Source: Xenorhabdus mauleonii
GTDB lineage: Bacteria; Pseudomonadota; Gammaproteobacteria; Enterobacterales; Enterobacteriaceae
Assembly (NCBI RefSeq): GCF_900113945.1
Contig: NZ_FORG01000005.1
Location: 186,001-250,000, forward strand
Direction of reading: 5' to 3'
Length of the DNA: 64,000 nucleotides
Shown here: piece by piece, positions 20,709-32,019 of the stretch
How the letters are laid out: each line of letters starts with the position of its first letter
Numbering within the stretch: the stretch's first letter is position 1
The notes under the pieces: model-generated
Seen by the model: only the letters and a program-made list of their open reading frames with translations
What the model was told of the DNA's origin: nothing
Databases searched by the model: none
Made by a program: the position numbers and the translations under genes

Positions 20709-21704
20709 ATGCACTCTGTTCATGAACTGGTCACGTTGCAGAAAAAACGCAGCCATCGAATCATCATTATCCTGTCTGTTTTACTCATTGTTCTGTTTAT
20801 TTTGTCATTATGTGCAGGCGAAATTTGGTTTCGGCCTGATCAGTGGCTATCTGAACCAGCTCAATTATTCATTTGGCAATTAAGATTACCCCGAGCGGTT
20901 GCGGTAATCATGGTTGGTGCCAGTTTGGCTGTATCGGGTGCAGTCATGCAGGCATTGTTTGAAAACCCGTTAGCAGAGCCTGGGTTGCTTGGAGTCAGTA
21001 ACGGGGCCGGTGTTGTAGTGGTATGCCTGATACTGATTTTTCATGGCATAGCGCCATTATGGCTGTTGAGCGTTGGTGCCGTGTTGGGAGCGCTTTTTAT
21101 GACGGGCATCTTGCTGGGTTTTTCCAGAAAACATCATGTGACCAATGCCCGTTTATTATTGATTGGTGTTGCTTTCGGGGTGATATTTGGTGCCTTGATG
21201 ACATGGATGGTTTATTTCAGCAGTAGTTTAGATTTGCGGCAATTAATGTATTGGATGATGGGGAGTTTCAGTGGCATTGATTGGCGTCAAAAATGGTTGG
21301 TTATTGCATTGTTTCCCGTTGTTTTATGGCTAAGCAGTAAGGGGAACGTCCTGAATTATTTGTCACTGGGGGAATTGCAGGCCCGACAGCTGGGGGTTTC
21401 CCATCATATGTGGCGTAATGTTTTTGTATCCGTAGTTGGGTTATTAGTGGGTTTGAGTGTTGCCCTTGCGGGAGCGATTAGCTTTATTGGTTTGGTTATT
21501 CCCCATATTTTAAGGCTGATTGGCCTGACAGATCATAAAACTTTGCTGCCGGCCAGTGCATTGGCGGGAAGCAGCGGCCTATTGCTGGCTGATTTATTTT
21601 CACGTTTGTCACTATCTCATGCAGAAGTACCAATCGGTGTTGTTACTGTGACATTGGGGGCACCAATTTTTATATGGCTTTTGTTGAGAACGCGTCGCTA
21701 TTAA
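20709..21704 (+). CDS. btuC: vitamin B12 ABC transporter permease BtuC
   Basis: The 331-residue FecCD-type permease has about ten helices. Family landmarks are [38 protein letters not shown] near 66-100 and [16 protein letters not shown] in the C-terminal third. With BtuD it moves cobalamin, handed over by BtuF, across the inner membrane. In E. coli btuC is followed by btuE and btuD; here btuE is missing and btuD follows directly. No cobalamin riboswitch was seen. Confidence 0.93.
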   Translation: MHSVHELVTLQKKRSHRIIIILSVLLIVLFILSLCAGEIWFRPDQWLSEPAQLFIWQLRLPRAVAVIMVGASLAVSGAVMQALFENPLAEPGLLGVSNGAGVVVVCLILIFHGIAPLWLLSVGAVLGALFMTGILLGFSRKHHVTNARLLLIGVAFGVIFGALMTWMVYFSSSLDLRQLMYWMMGSFSGIDWRQKWLVIALFPVVLWLSSKGNVLNYLSLGELQARQLGVSHHMWRNVFVSVVGLLVGLSVALAGAISFIGLVIPHILRLIGLTDHKTLLPASALAGSSGLLLADLFSRLSLSHAEVPIGVVTVTLGAPIFIWLLLRTRRY

Positions 21705-21765
21705 GAAATACGCTGAATATACTGGAGAAAAAGTCAGTAATATGGGAATAGCAAGATGAGGAATT

Positions 21766-22533
21766 ATGGCTGACCAACCGATTGTAGTTCTGGATAATGT
21801 GACTGTTGGCAACAGATTGAATTCATTATCTGCCTCTGTTATGGCCGGGGAACAAACCCATTTGGTCGGTTTAAATGGCTCAGGGAAAAGTACTTTGCTT
21901 TCAGCGATTGCTGGTGTTTTACCCTATCACGGGAACATTTATTTACATGGCAAGGAATTGACTGATTACCGACAACATGAACTGGCGCAATATCGCTCTT
22001 GGCTCTCTCAATCTGCATCTATACCTGCCATGCCGGTGTTCCAATATTTGGACATGTTTCGCCCTCAATTATCTCCATTGAAGCAGAGTGAGCAGGTATT
22101 ACATGATCTTTGCCAGCAAATGAAACTCGTTTCCCTACTTTCTTCACCAATCGGGCAGTTATCCGGTGGAGAATGGCAACGTGTCAGATTGGCTGGAACT
22201 TTTTTCCAAGTATGGCCGGAACTGAATCCTAATGGGCGATTACTCTTACTTGATGAGCCAACAAATAACCTTGATATCACTCAGCAAGCCATCTTAGATG
22301 AATTAATTAAAGCATTTTGTTCCTTGGGAGGTTCTGTGCTGCTGAGTAGCCATAATCTTGATCACACTTATGAACAAGCGGCAGGTGTATGGCTGTTGTC
22401 ACACGGAAAATTATTGGCATCAGGTGTACCACAAAATGTTATGACTGAACAAAATTTATCAGAAATTTTTGAGGTAAGTATTAGACATCTCAAAAATACC
22501 CGCTATAAATTATGGAGGATCAATCATAGGTAA
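21766..22533 (+). CDS. btuD: vitamin B12 ABC transporter ATPase BtuD
   Basis: This 255-residue ABC ATPase has Walker A GLNGSGKST (35-43), signature LSGGEWQRVRLA and Walker B LLLLDEPTNNLD, with switch His in SSHN. It is close to BtuD in length and wording and follows btuC by 61 bases, with ATGAGGA as ribosome site. It powers BtuC. In E. coli nlpC comes next; here the arn operon lies between them. Confidence 0.93.
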   Translation: MADQPIVVLDNVTVGNRLNSLSASVMAGEQTHLVGLNGSGKSTLLSAIAGVLPYHGNIYLHGKELTDYRQHELAQYRSWLSQSASIPAMPVFQYLDMFRPQLSPLKQSEQVLHDLCQQMKLVSLLSSPIGQLSGGEWQRVRLAGTFFQVWPELNPNGRLLLLDEPTNNLDITQQAILDELIKAFCSLGGSVLLSSHNLDHTYEQAAGVWLLSHGKLLASGVPQNVMTEQNLSEIFEVSIRHLKNTRYKLWRINHR

Positions 22534-22688
22534 TTTTTATAAGTGAATTCGCTACATTTATAGCTTTTATTATCGCATAGTGCTCTCTGATTGATTAAAA
22601 ATTGTTTATCTGTTGATGGTTGGTTAAACTAATTTCATCTAGGATTGTCAGATTATAAATATTAGTTAATGCAAGGCATAAGGCGATT

Positions 22689-23834
22689 ATGGACAGTTTT
22701 TTGCCATTTTCTCGTCCTGCGATTGGCAGTGAGGAGATAGAAGCAATTGAAAAAGTTTTACGTTCAGGTTGGATCACTACAGGGCCACAAAACCACCAAT
22801 TAGAGCAAGATTTTTCTCGTATGTTTGGATGCAAACATGCGATTGCTTTGTGTTCCGCGACAGCGGGAATGCATTTGGCTTTGCTGGCGTTGGGTATAGG
22901 TCCCGGTGATGAAGTCATCACTCCCTCTCAAACTTGGGTTTCCACAATCAATATGATTTGTCTGCTGGGCGCTGAACCCGTCATGGTAGAAGTTGACCGT
23001 GATACGCTCATGGTGAGTGCAGATACAGTCAAAAAAGCGATCACTCCAAGAACCAAAGCGATTATTCCTGTGCATTATGCTGGAGCGCCTTGCGATCTTG
23101 ATGCTCTGCGTGCTGTTGCCCAAGAAGCTAATATTCCTCTGATTGAAGATGCAGCTCATGCTGTCGGAACGCGTTATAAAAATGAATGGGTGGGAGAGCG
23201 GGGAACCGCCATCTTTTCTTTCCACGCCATTAAAAATATGACGTGTGCCGAAGGTGGGATGTTCGTTACAGATGATGACGAATTAGCCAATAGGATCCGT
23301 TGCTTAAAGTTTCATGGTTTGGCTGTCGATGCATTCGACCGACAAATTCAGGGAAGAAAGCCTCAAGCAGAGGTCATTGAGCCGGGTTTTAAATATAATT
23401 TATCCGACATCCATGCGGCGATGGCAGTTGTGCAATTAGGCAAACTGGCATCAATGAACGAGCGCCGCAGGGAACTGGTGGAACGTTATTCTGCCGCTCT
23501 CATTGACTCACCCCTTCAGATGTTAAGTGTTCCTGAATATGAACACTTGCATACCCACCATCTTTTTATGGTTCGTGTTGACAAGAATGTCTGTGGTATT
23601 GACCGGGATACTTTCATGGCGCGCCTAAAAGACAGAAATATTGGTACAGGCTTGCATTTCAGGGCCGCGCATACGCAGAAATACTACCGCGAACGTTACC
23701 CGCAACTCTCTCTGCCTGTATCTGAATGGAACTCGTCAACACTCTGTTCATTGCCACTTTTTCCTGATATGAGCAATGCAGATGTTGATCGTGTCGTGAA
23801 TGCAATAACTGCAATCCTTTCGGAGCATAATTAA
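22689..23834 (+). CDS. arnB: UDP-4-amino-4-deoxy-L-arabinose aminotransferase
   Basis: This 381-residue aminotransferase of the DegT/DnrJ/EryC1 class has its PLP Lys in [16 protein letters not shown] (near 188) and PLP-phosphate-binding segments [15 protein letters not shown] and EDAAHAVG. It transaminates UDP-4-keto-arabinose using glutamate to give UDP-L-Ara4N, the second step of lipid A modification that confers polymyxin resistance. It is first in arnBCADTEF. In enterobacteria this operon is controlled by PhoPQ/PmrAB; I could not identify a convincing box in the 155 bases upstream. Confidence 0.96.
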   Translation: MDSFLPFSRPAIGSEEIEAIEKVLRSGWITTGPQNHQLEQDFSRMFGCKHAIALCSATAGMHLALLALGIGPGDEVITPSQTWVSTINMICLLGAEPVMVEVDRDTLMVSADTVKKAITPRTKAIIPVHYAGAPCDLDALRAVAQEANIPLIEDAAHAVGTRYKNEWVGERGTAIFSFHAIKNMTCAEGGMFVTDDDELANRIRCLKFHGLAVDAFDRQIQGRKPQAEVIEPGFKYNLSDIHAAMAVVQLGKLASMNERRRELVERYSAALIDSPLQMLSVPEYEHLHTHHLFMVRVDKNVCGIDRDTFMARLKDRNIGTGLHFRAAHTQKYYRERYPQLSLPVSEWNSSTLCSLPLFPDMSNADVDRVVNAITAILSEHN

Positions 23835-24812
23835 GTGACATTTGAGAAGATCAAAAAAGTTTCCGTCGTTATTCCTGTTTATAACGAAGAGGAGAGTTTG
23901 CCCCAATTACTGGAAAGAACTATCGGAGCATGCCGGGAACTTGAACGAGAATACGAAATTATTTTGGTGGATGATGGCAGTCGTGACAGTTCCGCCGATA
24001 TTCTGACTCAGGCAGCAGAAGTTCCTGAAAACCACGTTATAGCTATTTTGCTGAATCGCAATTATGGGCAACATTCAGCAATTATGGCGGGGTTCCATCA
24101 GGCAGATGGCGATTTAGTGATTACGCTTGATGCTGATTTGCAAAATCCACCGGAAGAAATTCCTCGGTTGGTTAAAACGGCAGAAGAGGGATATGACGTA
24201 GTTGGAACACGCCGTGCCAATCGCCAAGATTCCTGGTTCCGTAAAAGCGCATCTAAACTCATCAATGCAATGATCACTAAAGCGACAGGACGCTCAATGG
24301 GTGATTATGGCTGTATGTTGCGTGCCTATCGTCGCCACATTGTGCATGCAATGTTGCAGTGCCATGAGCGGAGCACTTTTATTCCCATCCTTGCCAATAC
24401 GTTCGCCCGCAGAACGATAGAAATTGATGTAGGGCATGCAGAACGTGAGTTTGGGGATTCTAAATACAGTTTCATGAAACTGATAAACCTGATGTATGAC
24501 CTTTTGACCTGCTTAACAACCGCACCTTTGCGGTTACTGAGCGTCGTTGGAAGCATTATCGCCATCACAGGTTTCCTGCTGGCGGTACTATTGATAACTC
24601 TGCGCCTTATTTTTGGCTCAATGTGGGCTGCTGAAGGTGTATTTACTCTGTTTGCTATCCTTTTCATGTTTATTGGTGCGCAGTTCGTCGCAATGGGATT
24701 ACTCGGTGAATATATTGGCCGGATATATAACGACGTTCGTGCTCGCCCGCGTTATTTTATTCAAAAAGTGGTCGGAGTTAACAAGACCAAGGACAATCAG
24801 GAAAAAAGCTAA
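23835..24812 (+). CDS. arnC: undecaprenyl-phosphate Ara4FN transferase
   Basis: The 325-residue membrane glycosyltransferase has a GT2 domain ([39 protein letters not shown] with the catalytic DAD) followed by two C-terminal helices (about 232-260 and 268-290). It transfers formylated Ara4N from UDP to undecaprenyl phosphate at the cytoplasmic face. It starts with GTG 23835, immediately after the arnB stop, indicating translational coupling, and overlaps arnA by one base. Confidence 0.95.
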   Translation: MTFEKIKKVSVVIPVYNEEESLPQLLERTIGACRELEREYEIILVDDGSRDSSADILTQAAEVPENHVIAILLNRNYGQHSAIMAGFHQADGDLVITLDADLQNPPEEIPRLVKTAEEGYDVVGTRRANRQDSWFRKSASKLINAMITKATGRSMGDYGCMLRAYRRHIVHAMLQCHERSTFIPILANTFARRTIEIDVGHAEREFGDSKYSFMKLINLMYDLLTCLTTAPLRLLSVVGSIIAITGFLLAVLLITLRLIFGSMWAAEGVFTLFAILFMFIGAQFVAMGLLGEYIGRIYNDVRARPRYFIQKVVGVNKTKDNQEKS

Positions 24813-26797
24813 TGAAAGCAGTTATCTTTGCCTATCATGATATTGGTTGTGTCGGACTTAATGCGCTCGCAAATGCAGGTTTTGATATTCAGGCAGTATT
24901 TACGCATACCGATGATCCAAATGAAAATCACTTTTTCTCGTCTGTTGCTCGTGTCGGGGCAAATATGGGGTTACCTGTATTTGCGCCAGAAAATGTGAAT
25001 CATCCACTTTGGGTTGAACGCATTCGAGAGATGAAACCGGATGTCATTTTCTCTTTCTATTACCGAAACATGATTAGCCAGGAAATCTTATCCTTGGCTG
25101 AGAAAGGCGCATTTAACTTGCATGGCTCCTTATTGCCAAAATATCGTGGTCGGGCTCCGGTTAACTGGGCGGTACTCAATGGTGAGACCGAGACAGGCGT
25201 AACGTTGCATAAAATGCTGACGAAACCAGACGCTGGAGATATTATCGCGCAGCAGTCCGTACTCATTGGCGAGGCGGATACTTCGCTGGAAGTGCACGGA
25301 AAAATACGCGAAGCAGCTGCTGAGTTATTGGAAGGTATTTTACCGCAGATAAAATCAGGCCATTATCCTTCTATCCCACAAGATGAAAGTCAGGCAACGT
25401 ATTTTGGCCGTCGCTCGGCTGAAGATGGTGAGATAATCTGGAACAAATCCGCCAGAGAAATTAATAACCTGGTCAGGGCTGTTACTGAACCATATCCAGG
25501 CGCATTTACTTTCTTGGGTGAGCGTAAGATTACCATTTGGCGTTCTCGCCCACTGGAACAAAATCATGGCAAACGCCCTGGCACCGTCATTTCAACTGAA
25601 CCATTTGTTATTGCTTGTGGCGATGGGGCACTGGAAATTATCAGCGGGCAGGGTGAATCAGGTCTCTACGTCCAAGGTAATCGATTGGCTCTTGAAATGG
25701 GTATCGTAGCGGGTATTCATGTTGGCCCAAAAGCAACCGCACAAGTCAGCCGCCGCAAGCGTGTTTTAATCCTGGGTGTTAATGGGTTTATTGGTAATCA
25801 TCTGACAGAACGTTTGCTGAACGATGGCAATTACGACATCTACGGAATGGATATTGGTTCTTCTGCCATTGAGCGGTTTATAGGCAACCCTCGTTTCCAT
25901 TTCATCGAAGGGGATGTCAGTATTCATACTGAATGGATTGAATACCACATCAAGAAATGTGATGTTATTTTGCCATTAGTGGCAATTGCCACTCCAATTG
26001 AATATACCCGCAATCCTTTACGTGTCTTTGAACTGGACTTTGAAGAAAATCTGAAAATTGTCCGTTACTGCGTGAAATACAATAAACGAATTATTTTCCC
26101 ATCAACGTCCGAAGTTTATGGAATGTGTGACGATAAGGAATTTGATGAAGATAATTCACGTCTTATTGTCGGACCTATTAATAAACAGCGCTGGATATAT
26201 TCAGTTTCTAAGCAGTTACTCGATCGGGTTATCTGGGCATATGGTGCAAAAGAAGGTTTGAAATTCACCTTGTTCCGTCCATTTAACTGGATGGGGCCAA
26301 GGTTGGATAACTTGAATTCAGCACGTATTGGCAGCTCAAGAGCAATTACTCAATTGATTTTGAACTTGGTGGAAGGGTCACCGATTAAGCTGGTAGATGG
26401 CGGGGAGCAAAAACGCTGCTTCACTGATATTCATGATGGTATTGAAGCCTTATTCAGAATCATCGAGAATCGGGATGGTTTGTGTGACGGTCAAATTATC
26501 AATATCGGTAATCCAACGAATGAAGCCAGTATTCGCCAATTAGCTGAAATGTTGCTGGATAGTTTTGAAAAACATGAACTGCGCGGCCATTTCCCTCCAT
26601 TTGCAGGGTTTAAGAAAATTGAAAGCAGCAGCTATTATGGCCAGGGCTATCAGGATGTAGAACATCGTAAACCCAGCATTAAAAATGCGGAGCGCTTCCT
26701 TGGCTGGAAACCAACCATTGATATGACACAAACCATTGATGAAACATTGGATTTCTTCTTGCGTGGAGCAGTAGAAGAATTACAAAGGAAAAGCTAG
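24812..26797 (+). CDS. arnA: bifunctional UDP-GlcA decarboxylase / Ara4N formyltransferase
   Basis: This 661-residue fusion matches ArnA. Residues 1-305 are the formyltransferase ([20 protein letters not shown] with the Asn/His pair, KPDAGDI with the Asp). Residues from about 316 form the Rossmann-type decarboxylase ([27 protein letters not shown], and the [11 protein letters not shown]yr/Lys pair). It oxidatively decarboxylates UDP-glucuronate and formylates UDP-Ara4N, so it supplies both the first and third steps of the pathway. Confidence 0.96.
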   Translation: MKAVIFAYHDIGCVGLNALANAGFDIQAVFTHTDDPNENHFFSSVARVGANMGLPVFAPENVNHPLWVERIREMKPDVIFSFYYRNMISQEILSLAEKGAFNLHGSLLPKYRGRAPVNWAVLNGETETGVTLHKMLTKPDAGDIIAQQSVLIGEADTSLEVHGKIREAAAELLEGILPQIKSGHYPSIPQDESQATYFGRRSAEDGEIIWNKSAREINNLVRAVTEPYPGAFTFLGERKITIWRSRPLEQNHGKRPGTVISTEPFVIACGDGALEIISGQGESGLYVQGNRLALEMGIVAGIHVGPKATAQVSRRKRVLILGVNGFIGNHLTERLLNDGNYDIYGMDIGSSAIERFIGNPRFHFIEGDVSIHTEWIEYHIKKCDVILPLVAIATPIEYTRNPLRVFELDFEENLKIVRYCVKYNKRIIFPSTSEVYGMCDDKEFDEDNSRLIVGPINKQRWIYSVSKQLLDRVIWAYGAKEGLKFTLFRPFNWMGPRLDNLNSARIGSSRAITQLILNLVEGSPIKLVDGGEQKRCFTDIHDGIEALFRIIENRDGLCDGQIINIGNPTNEASIRQLAEMLLDSFEKHELRGHFPPFAGFKKIESSSYYGQGYQDVEHRKPSIKNAERFLGWKPTIDMTQTIDETLDFFLRGAVEELQRKS

Positions 26798-26818
26798 AAA
26801 GGGATAGGGACTAACGTA

Positions 26819-27712
26819 ATGAAGAAAGTTGGTTTAAGAATTGATGTAGATACTTATCGAGGCACAAAGGAAGGTGTACCGCAATTGCTTGAGATTTTGC
26901 AGAAGCATCATATCCAAGCCAGCTTTTTTTTCAGTGTCGGTCCAGATAACATGGGGCGCCATTTATGGCGCCTGTTACGGCCCAAATTTCTTTGGAAAAT
27001 GCTGAGATCGAATGCGGCCTCTCTTTATGGTTTGGATATTTTACTGGCTGGCACAGCATGGCCGGGTAAGAAAATTGCCAAGGATCTGGGGTATCTGATG
27101 AAACAAACAGCAGATGCAGGTCATGAAGTTGGATTGCATGCATGGGATCATCAGGGCTGGCAAGCGAAAGTTGGGCGTTGGTCGGAAGCCGAATTAGCAG
27201 AACAAGTACGATTGGGAACTGACGCGTTAAAACAGGCGATAGGGCAAGCTGTTACATGTTCAGCAGTTGCTGGCTGGAGAGCGGATGAGCGTGTAGTGGC
27301 TGTCAAACAGCGTTTTGGTTTTGATTACAATAGCGATTGTCGTGGAACGCATCCATTCAGGCCAATTTTGTCTGACGGCAAAGTTGGGACTGTGCAAATT
27401 CCGGTTACACTGCCCACTTATGATGAAGTCGTTGGCACACAAGTCAGTGACGTTGATTTCAATAACTTTATCCTTGATGCAATTAAAAATGCTCAAGGTG
27501 TTCCTGTTTACACCATTCATACCGAAGTTGAGGGTATGTCGAAATCTTCTCAATTCGAAACACTCTTGAATATGCTTCATCAGCAAGACATTACATTTTG
27601 TAAATTGAGCGATTTATTACCTGAAAATAGAGACTCGCTTCCTGTTGGGAAAATTGTTCGTTCGGATTTTCCCGGTCGTGAAGGCTGGTTAGGTTGCCAA
27701 CAAGAGGTATAA
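26819..27712 (+). CDS. arnD: 4-deoxy-4-formamido-L-arabinose-phosphoundecaprenol deformylase
   Basis: The 297-residue NodB-fold deacetylase has catalytic and metal motifs [11 protein letters not shown] near the N-terminus and [13 protein letters not shown] near 105, with GWRADERV as a third motif. ArnD removes the formyl group after transfer to the lipid carrier. It starts 21 bases after arnA with an AGGGA ribosome region and precedes arnT by 7 bases. Confidence 0.95.
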   Translation: MKKVGLRIDVDTYRGTKEGVPQLLEILQKHHIQASFFFSVGPDNMGRHLWRLLRPKFLWKMLRSNAASLYGLDILLAGTAWPGKKIAKDLGYLMKQTADAGHEVGLHAWDHQGWQAKVGRWSEAELAEQVRLGTDALKQAIGQAVTCSAVAGWRADERVVAVKQRFGFDYNSDCRGTHPFRPILSDGKVGTVQIPVTLPTYDEVVGTQVSDVDFNNFILDAIKNAQGVPVYTIHTEVEGMSKSSQFETLLNMLHQQDITFCKLSDLLPENRDSLPVGKIVRSDFPGREGWLGCQQEV

Positions 27713-27719
27713 CACAAAT

Positions 27720-29381
27720 ATGTTGAATACTCGGACGAGTAAAGCTGGAGCCGTACTGATGGCTCTTTTTTTTATCCTCACGTATCTGTTGCCGCTGGAC
27801 GGCCGCCTGTTATGGCAGCCAGATGAAACCCGGTATGCTGAAATCAGCCGGGAAATGCTGCAACGTGGTGACTGGATTGTGCCTTACTTTTTGGATGTTC
27901 GTTATTTTGAAAAGCCAGTAGCAGGATACTGGTTTAATAATATTAGTCAGTGGATTTTTGGTGATAATAACTTCGCGGTTCGTTTTGGCTCAGTATTCAG
28001 CATCTTAATCAGTGCATTTTTACTTTATCGATTAGCAATGATGATGTGGCAATGTCGTCAGACTGCGTTTGTTTCCAGTTTGATTTACATTTCTATGTTC
28101 ATTGTTTTTTCCATCGGCACATATAGTGTTCTTGATCCCATGTTTTCTTTGTGGATCACCGCCGGAATTGTCAGTTGTTATTGGACGCTTAAAGCCAGCA
28201 GTACACGAGAACGGGTTGCAGCTTGGTCTGTATTGGGGCTGACTTGTGGTATGGCTTTTATGACAAAAGGTTTTTTGGCATTGGCGTTGCCCGTCATTAG
28301 CATGGTGCCCATCACGTTATACCAGAAACGTTTTTTAGAAATGCTCCGCTTTGGCTTTCTTGCCGTTATTTTTGCGATTTTGATTAGCCTGCCATGGGTA
28401 ATTGCAATCGCGTTACGTGAACCAAATTATTGGCATTATTTCTTCTGGGTGGAGCATATACAACGTTTTGCTTCTGAAAATGCGCAGCACATTGCACCCA
28501 TTTGGTATTACCTGCCAATACTGGTTTTAGGTGTGATCCCGTGGTTGGGTCTACTGCCGGGAGCTTTAGTCAAAAGCTGGAAAGAGAAAAAAGATCGCCC
28601 AGAAATGTTTTTCCTGCTTTGCTGGTTTGTCGTTCCATTTATTTTTTTCAGCATCGCAAAAGGTAAATTACCAACCTATGTTTTGCCGTTTATTGGGCCA
28701 TTAGCTGTGATGATGGCAAAATACGCTGTCGATTGTGTCAAAAACGGCAGGATGAAAGCATTAAAGGTGAATGGGCTGGTCAATGTCGTCATTGGATTGG
28801 CAGCGATTTTAACCCTTTTCATTATGGAAAAATTCACCAGCCATCCACTTTATCAGCCTGATGAACGGTTGAAATGGATCACGGGAATTATTGCTTTCGG
28901 TTTTTGGGGAATCGTTGGCTATTTGTGTTTTACCCGTAATGGTAAATATTGGTTATGGGCTGCCGCATGTTCACTTGTACTGAGTCTGTCTATCGGCAGT
29001 GCATTGCCTACCAATACGATTAATTCCAAACTACCTCAGAATTTTATCCGGCAGAATGAAACAGAGCTGGCGAATAGTAAATATATTTTCACTCAATCTG
29101 TTGGGGTGGGAGCGGCTATCGCATGGGAATTGAAGCGTGATGACATTTATATGTTTGATCGTACAGGTGAATTGGAATACGGCCTTTCATACCCTGATAG
29201 CCAGTACAAGTATGTGACTCAAGAAGAATTTCCTGAATGGTTGGCAAAAGCGCGTAAAAATGGTCAGGTATCGATGGTCTTTTTGCTCTCTTCAAAAGGA
29301 GAGCTGCCGGACTTACCAAAACCCGACCTTGTGCGAAGAGACCATCGTTTTGTCCTTGTTATTTATAAGAAGCAACCATGA
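27720..29381 (+). CDS. arnT: undecaprenyl phosphate-alpha-L-Ara4N transferase
   Basis: This 553-residue GT-C transferase has about 12 helices. DGRLLWQPDETRYAEISREML near residues 27-47 contains the catalytic Asp/Glu loop of ArnT/PMT enzymes, and RYFEKPVAGYW is also family-typical. It moves L-Ara4N from undecaprenyl phosphate to the lipid A phosphates on the periplasmic side, reducing negative charge and binding of cationic peptides. It overlaps arnE by 4 bases (ATGA). Confidence 0.96.
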   Translation: MLNTRTSKAGAVLMALFFILTYLLPLDGRLLWQPDETRYAEISREMLQRGDWIVPYFLDVRYFEKPVAGYWFNNISQWIFGDNNFAVRFGSVFSILISAFLLYRLAMMMWQCRQTAFVSSLIYISMFIVFSIGTYSVLDPMFSLWITAGIVSCYWTLKASSTRERVAAWSVLGLTCGMAFMTKGFLALALPVISMVPITLYQKRFLEMLRFGFLAVIFAILISLPWVIAIALREPNYWHYFFWVEHIQRFASENAQHIAPIWYYLPILVLGVIPWLGLLPGALVKSWKEKKDRPEMFFLLCWFVVPFIFFSIAKGKLPTYVLPFIGPLAVMMAKYAVDCVKNGRMKALKVNGLVNVVIGLAAILTLFIMEKFTSHPLYQPDERLKWITGIIAFGFWGIVGYLCFTRNGKYWLWAAACSLVLSLSIGSALPTNTINSKLPQNFIRQNETELANSKYIFTQSVGVGAAIAWELKRDDIYMFDRTGELEYGLSYPDSQYKYVTQEEFPEWLAKARKNGQVSMVFLLSSKGELPDLPKPDLVRRDHRFVLVIYKKQP

Positions 29382-29725
29382 GTAATGGTATAGCGTTATT
29401 AATATTGGTTAGTTTGCTGACCTGTGTTGGGCAGCTATGTCAGAAGCAGGCGGTTATTTGTTGGCAGAAAAACACCCCTCATAGAGGGGTGTCTGTAGCT
29501 ATATGGCTGACTGGTGCTATTCTTTCGTTAGGAATAGGCATGATATTTTGGCTGCGGTTGCTGCAATTTTTGCCATTGAATATTGCCTACCCAATGTTAA
29601 GTATTAATTTTGTTGTTGTAACGTTAATTGGGCAATTCCTGTATCGGGAAAAAGTAGGCCTAAAAGACTGGATAGGCATTTTTGTCATTATGTTGGGAAT
29701 TTTGTTGATGAGTCTGGAGCAATGA
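29378..29725 (+). CDS. arnE: Ara4N-phosphoundecaprenol flippase subunit ArnE
   Basis: The 115-residue small multidrug-resistance-like protein has four helices and family blocks GQLCQKQAV and LPLNIAYPMLSINFV. With ArnF it flips the lipid-linked sugar to the periplasmic face. It overlaps both arnT and arnF by ATGA. In the variable loop after helix 1 the DNA carries a perfect hairpin (29472-29492) coding for NTPHRGV, where other ArnE proteins have unrelated residues. Confidence 0.93.
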   Translation: MSNGIALLILVSLLTCVGQLCQKQAVICWQKNTPHRGVSVAIWLTGAILSLGIGMIFWLRLLQFLPLNIAYPMLSINFVVVTLIGQFLYREKVGLKDWIGIFVIMLGILLMSLEQ

Positions 29726-30117
29726 AAGGTTACCTTTGGGGAATAACGAGTGTTTTGCTGATCACGATAGCGCAACTGCTTTTGAAGTGGGGGGTTGTTC
29801 ATCTGCCACCACTTTCACTGTCGGCATATTGGCTGGATATTGATTGGCTTTGGCAACACCATAATCCTTTACTCATGATTTTGGCTGGATTGTCAGGTTA
29901 TGCACTATCCATGCTATGTTGGTTCTTTACCCTAAAATACCTGCCACTGAACAAAGCATACCCCATAATTAGTTTGAGTTATGTTTTTGTTTATTTAATG
30001 GCGGCCATTTTGCCGTGGTTCAATGAGCCTATCTCATTATTAAAAACGGTTGGGGTAATTTGTATCTTATCTGGCGTTTGGTTAATCAGTCGGCCGGGAA
30101 AAAATCAACTTCATTGA
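29722..30117 (+). CDS. arnF: Ara4N-phosphoundecaprenol flippase subunit ArnF
   Basis: The 131-residue four-helix SMR-like partner of ArnE shows TIAQLLLKWGVVHLP and YLPLNKAYPIISLSYVFVY. It is the last gene of arnBCADTEF, overlapping arnE by 4 bases. No clear terminator separates it from nlpC, so readthrough is possible. Confidence 0.93.
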   Translation: MKGYLWGITSVLLITIAQLLLKWGVVHLPPLSLSAYWLDIDWLWQHHNPLLMILAGLSGYALSMLCWFFTLKYLPLNKAYPIISLSYVFVYLMAAILPWFNEPISLLKTVGVICILSGVWLISRPGKNQLH

Positions 30118-30261
30118 TCATCAATAGTCACTGGCCGCCAGTAACAAGGGAATAAACAATTTTAGTTCGATATGGCAGGAAATCTGGTACATAAACTGGC
30201 CTTTTTATCTCATGGCAGATAAAATTTGTTTGTTTCCATTATGGTCACCGGGAGAAAGCAA

Positions 30262-30747
30262 ATGATAACCAGAGCAGGCTATTTATGCTTACTATTTAGC
30301 TTTTTTCTCATTGGTTGTTCCAATCAGATCTCAAAATCCCTCCCTCCGTCGTCAAAAGCCGCACTTTCTGACCCAATAATGGTCATTGCCCAACTAAAAG
30401 AACAACTGAAACAATGGCATAATACGCCTTATCGCTATGGAGGAATGGATAGGCGTGGTGTTGATTGTTCTGGCTTTGTCTACCGCACATATTATGATCG
30501 TTTTAATATCCTACTTCCGCGCACAACGAGTGAACAAACTAAGCTAGGCACACGGATTGATAAAGGCGATCTGATGCCGGGAGATTTAGTTTTTTTCAAA
30601 ACGGGCAGCGGCGAAAGTGGGTTACATGTAGGCATTTATGATACGAATAATGAATTTATCCATGCATCTACCAGTAAAGGTGTCATACGTTCCTCCCTTG
30701 ATAATGTGTATTGGCGCCGTGTTTTCTGGCAAGCCCGCAGGATGTGA
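30262..30747 (+). CDS. nlpC: NlpC/P60-family lipoprotein endopeptidase
   Basis: The 161-residue protein starting at ATG 30262 is close to E. coli NlpC along its whole length. This start is chosen over an upstream in-frame ATG (30226) because GGGAG lies 7 bases before it and the lipobox LIGC then gives Cys19. The catalytic triad is readable: Cys69 in RRGVDCSGF, His122 in LHVGIY and His134 in FIHAST. NlpC/P60 enzymes cut peptidoglycan stem peptides; the exact substrate of NlpC is not settled. In E. coli it directly follows btuD. Confidence 0.92.
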   Translation: MITRAGYLCLLFSFFLIGCSNQISKSLPPSSKAALSDPIMVIAQLKEQLKQWHNTPYRYGGMDRRGVDCSGFVYRTYYDRFNILLPRTTSEQTKLGTRIDKGDLMPGDLVFFKTGSGESGLHVGIYDTNNEFIHASTSKGVIRSSLDNVYWRRVFWQARRM

Positions 30748-30844
30748 TTTTACTTTTTCCGGCATGTGGGCATCAATATCCAGATTATGAGCGATATCAA
30801 TAAATTGCAGTTATCACTTACGTTTTTCTTTGCTGGAGCTAAAT

Positions 30845-31861
30845 ATGTCCACATTACGTCTGTTGCTGTCAGACTCTCACGATCCTTGGTTTAATCTCGC
30901 TGTTGAAGAATGCATTTTTCGGCAAATGCCGCCAAATCAGCGCGTTCTGTTTTTGTGGCGCAACGCCAATACTGTTGTTGTTGGACGTGCACAGAATCCG
31001 TGGAAAGAGTGTAACACCAGGCGGATGGAGCAGGACGGTATAAAGCTGGCTCGCCGTAGCAGTGGTGGTGGCGCCGTTTTTCATGATTTGGGCAATACAT
31101 GTTTTACCTTTATGGCGGGCAAACCTGAATATAATAAAACGGTTTCCACACAGATCATCTTGGAAGGGTTAAAAAAGTCAGGAATTCATGCAACAGCATC
31201 TGGCCGTAATGATTTAGTTTTATCTTCTCCGGAAGGGGAGCGCAAGATCTCCGGCTCTGCTTATAAAGAAACTAAAGACCGAGGGTTTCATCACGGTACT
31301 TTGCTGATTAATGCCAATCTAAATCGCCTTGCGGATTATCTCAATCCAGATCCCAAAAAGCTGCAAGCGAAAGGGATTACATCTGTACGCTCTAGGGTTA
31401 CAAATGTATCCGAGTTATTGCCGGGTATTACGCATGAAACAGTCTGTAAGGGGATCGTTGAGTCATTTTTTGAATACTTTGATGAGACGGTTGAGGCGGA
31501 AGTCATTTCGCCACAATCTTTGCCTGATCTGCCGGGTTTTAGTGATATTTTTGCTAAACAAAGTAGCTGGGAGTGGAATTTTGGTCAGGCACCTGCGTTT
31601 AGTCATGCTTTGGATACACGGTTCGTCTGGGGTGGAATTGAGCTACATATTGATGTTGAACATGGCATGATCAGCCGTTGCCAAATATTTACCGATAGTT
31701 TAGAACCTACTCCGTTTGAGTTATTGGCGGAAAAACTGATTGGCGTACTGTATCAGCCGGAGGCGGTGGGGCAGAGCATTCATCAAATTCGAAATCTATA
31801 TCCCTCCCTGGACGCGGAATTACAGCAACTACATGATTGGTTGGTCAGCGAATTAAAATGA
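30845..31861 (+). CDS. lplA: lipoate-protein ligase A
   Basis: From ATG 30845 (GGAG at 30835-30838) the product is 338 residues, the E. coli LplA length, and matches from [22 protein letters not shown]. Key blocks are [15 protein letters not shown] for the lipoyl pocket, [21 protein letters not shown] with the catalytic Lys, and a C-terminal accessory domain (about 250-338). It activates free lipoate with ATP and attaches it to E2 and H proteins. It is not at this place in E. coli. A further upstream TTG (30830) is a less likely start. Confidence 0.96.
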   Translation: MSTLRLLLSDSHDPWFNLAVEECIFRQMPPNQRVLFLWRNANTVVVGRAQNPWKECNTRRMEQDGIKLARRSSGGGAVFHDLGNTCFTFMAGKPEYNKTVSTQIILEGLKKSGIHATASGRNDLVLSSPEGERKISGSAYKETKDRGFHHGTLLINANLNRLADYLNPDPKKLQAKGITSVRSRVTNVSELLPGITHETVCKGIVESFFEYFDETVEAEVISPQSLPDLPGFSDIFAKQSSWEWNFGQAPAFSHALDTRFVWGGIELHIDVEHGMISRCQIFTDSLEPTPFELLAEKLIGVLYQPEAVGQSIHQIRNLYPSLDAELQQLHDWLVSELK

Positions 31862-31903
31862 AGGGTAAATTAGGCTGAATGGGATAATTGTCATATAAAT
31901 TCC

Positions 31904-31934
31904 GGATGAAAGTCCTATAGCGGGATTTTCATCT
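31904..31934 (+). terminator. possible terminator after lplA
   Basis: GATGAAAGTCC and GGGATTTTCATC can pair with one bulge, about 45 bases after the lplA stop. There is no strong T-run, so this is tentative. Confidence 0.4.
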
Positions 31935-32019
31935 GCCTATATTTTATGCGGGAACTTGGTCATAGTGGCGCCTCTTAATGGAAGAACCCGAAGATAGCTT
32001 ACATAAGTGTGAATCTTTA

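Noticed and set aside
22595..22630. Possible PhoP box (TGTTTA at 22603-22608) before arnB
   Set aside because: The second direct-repeat half 11 bases on (TGATGG) matches poorly, so I do not call it.
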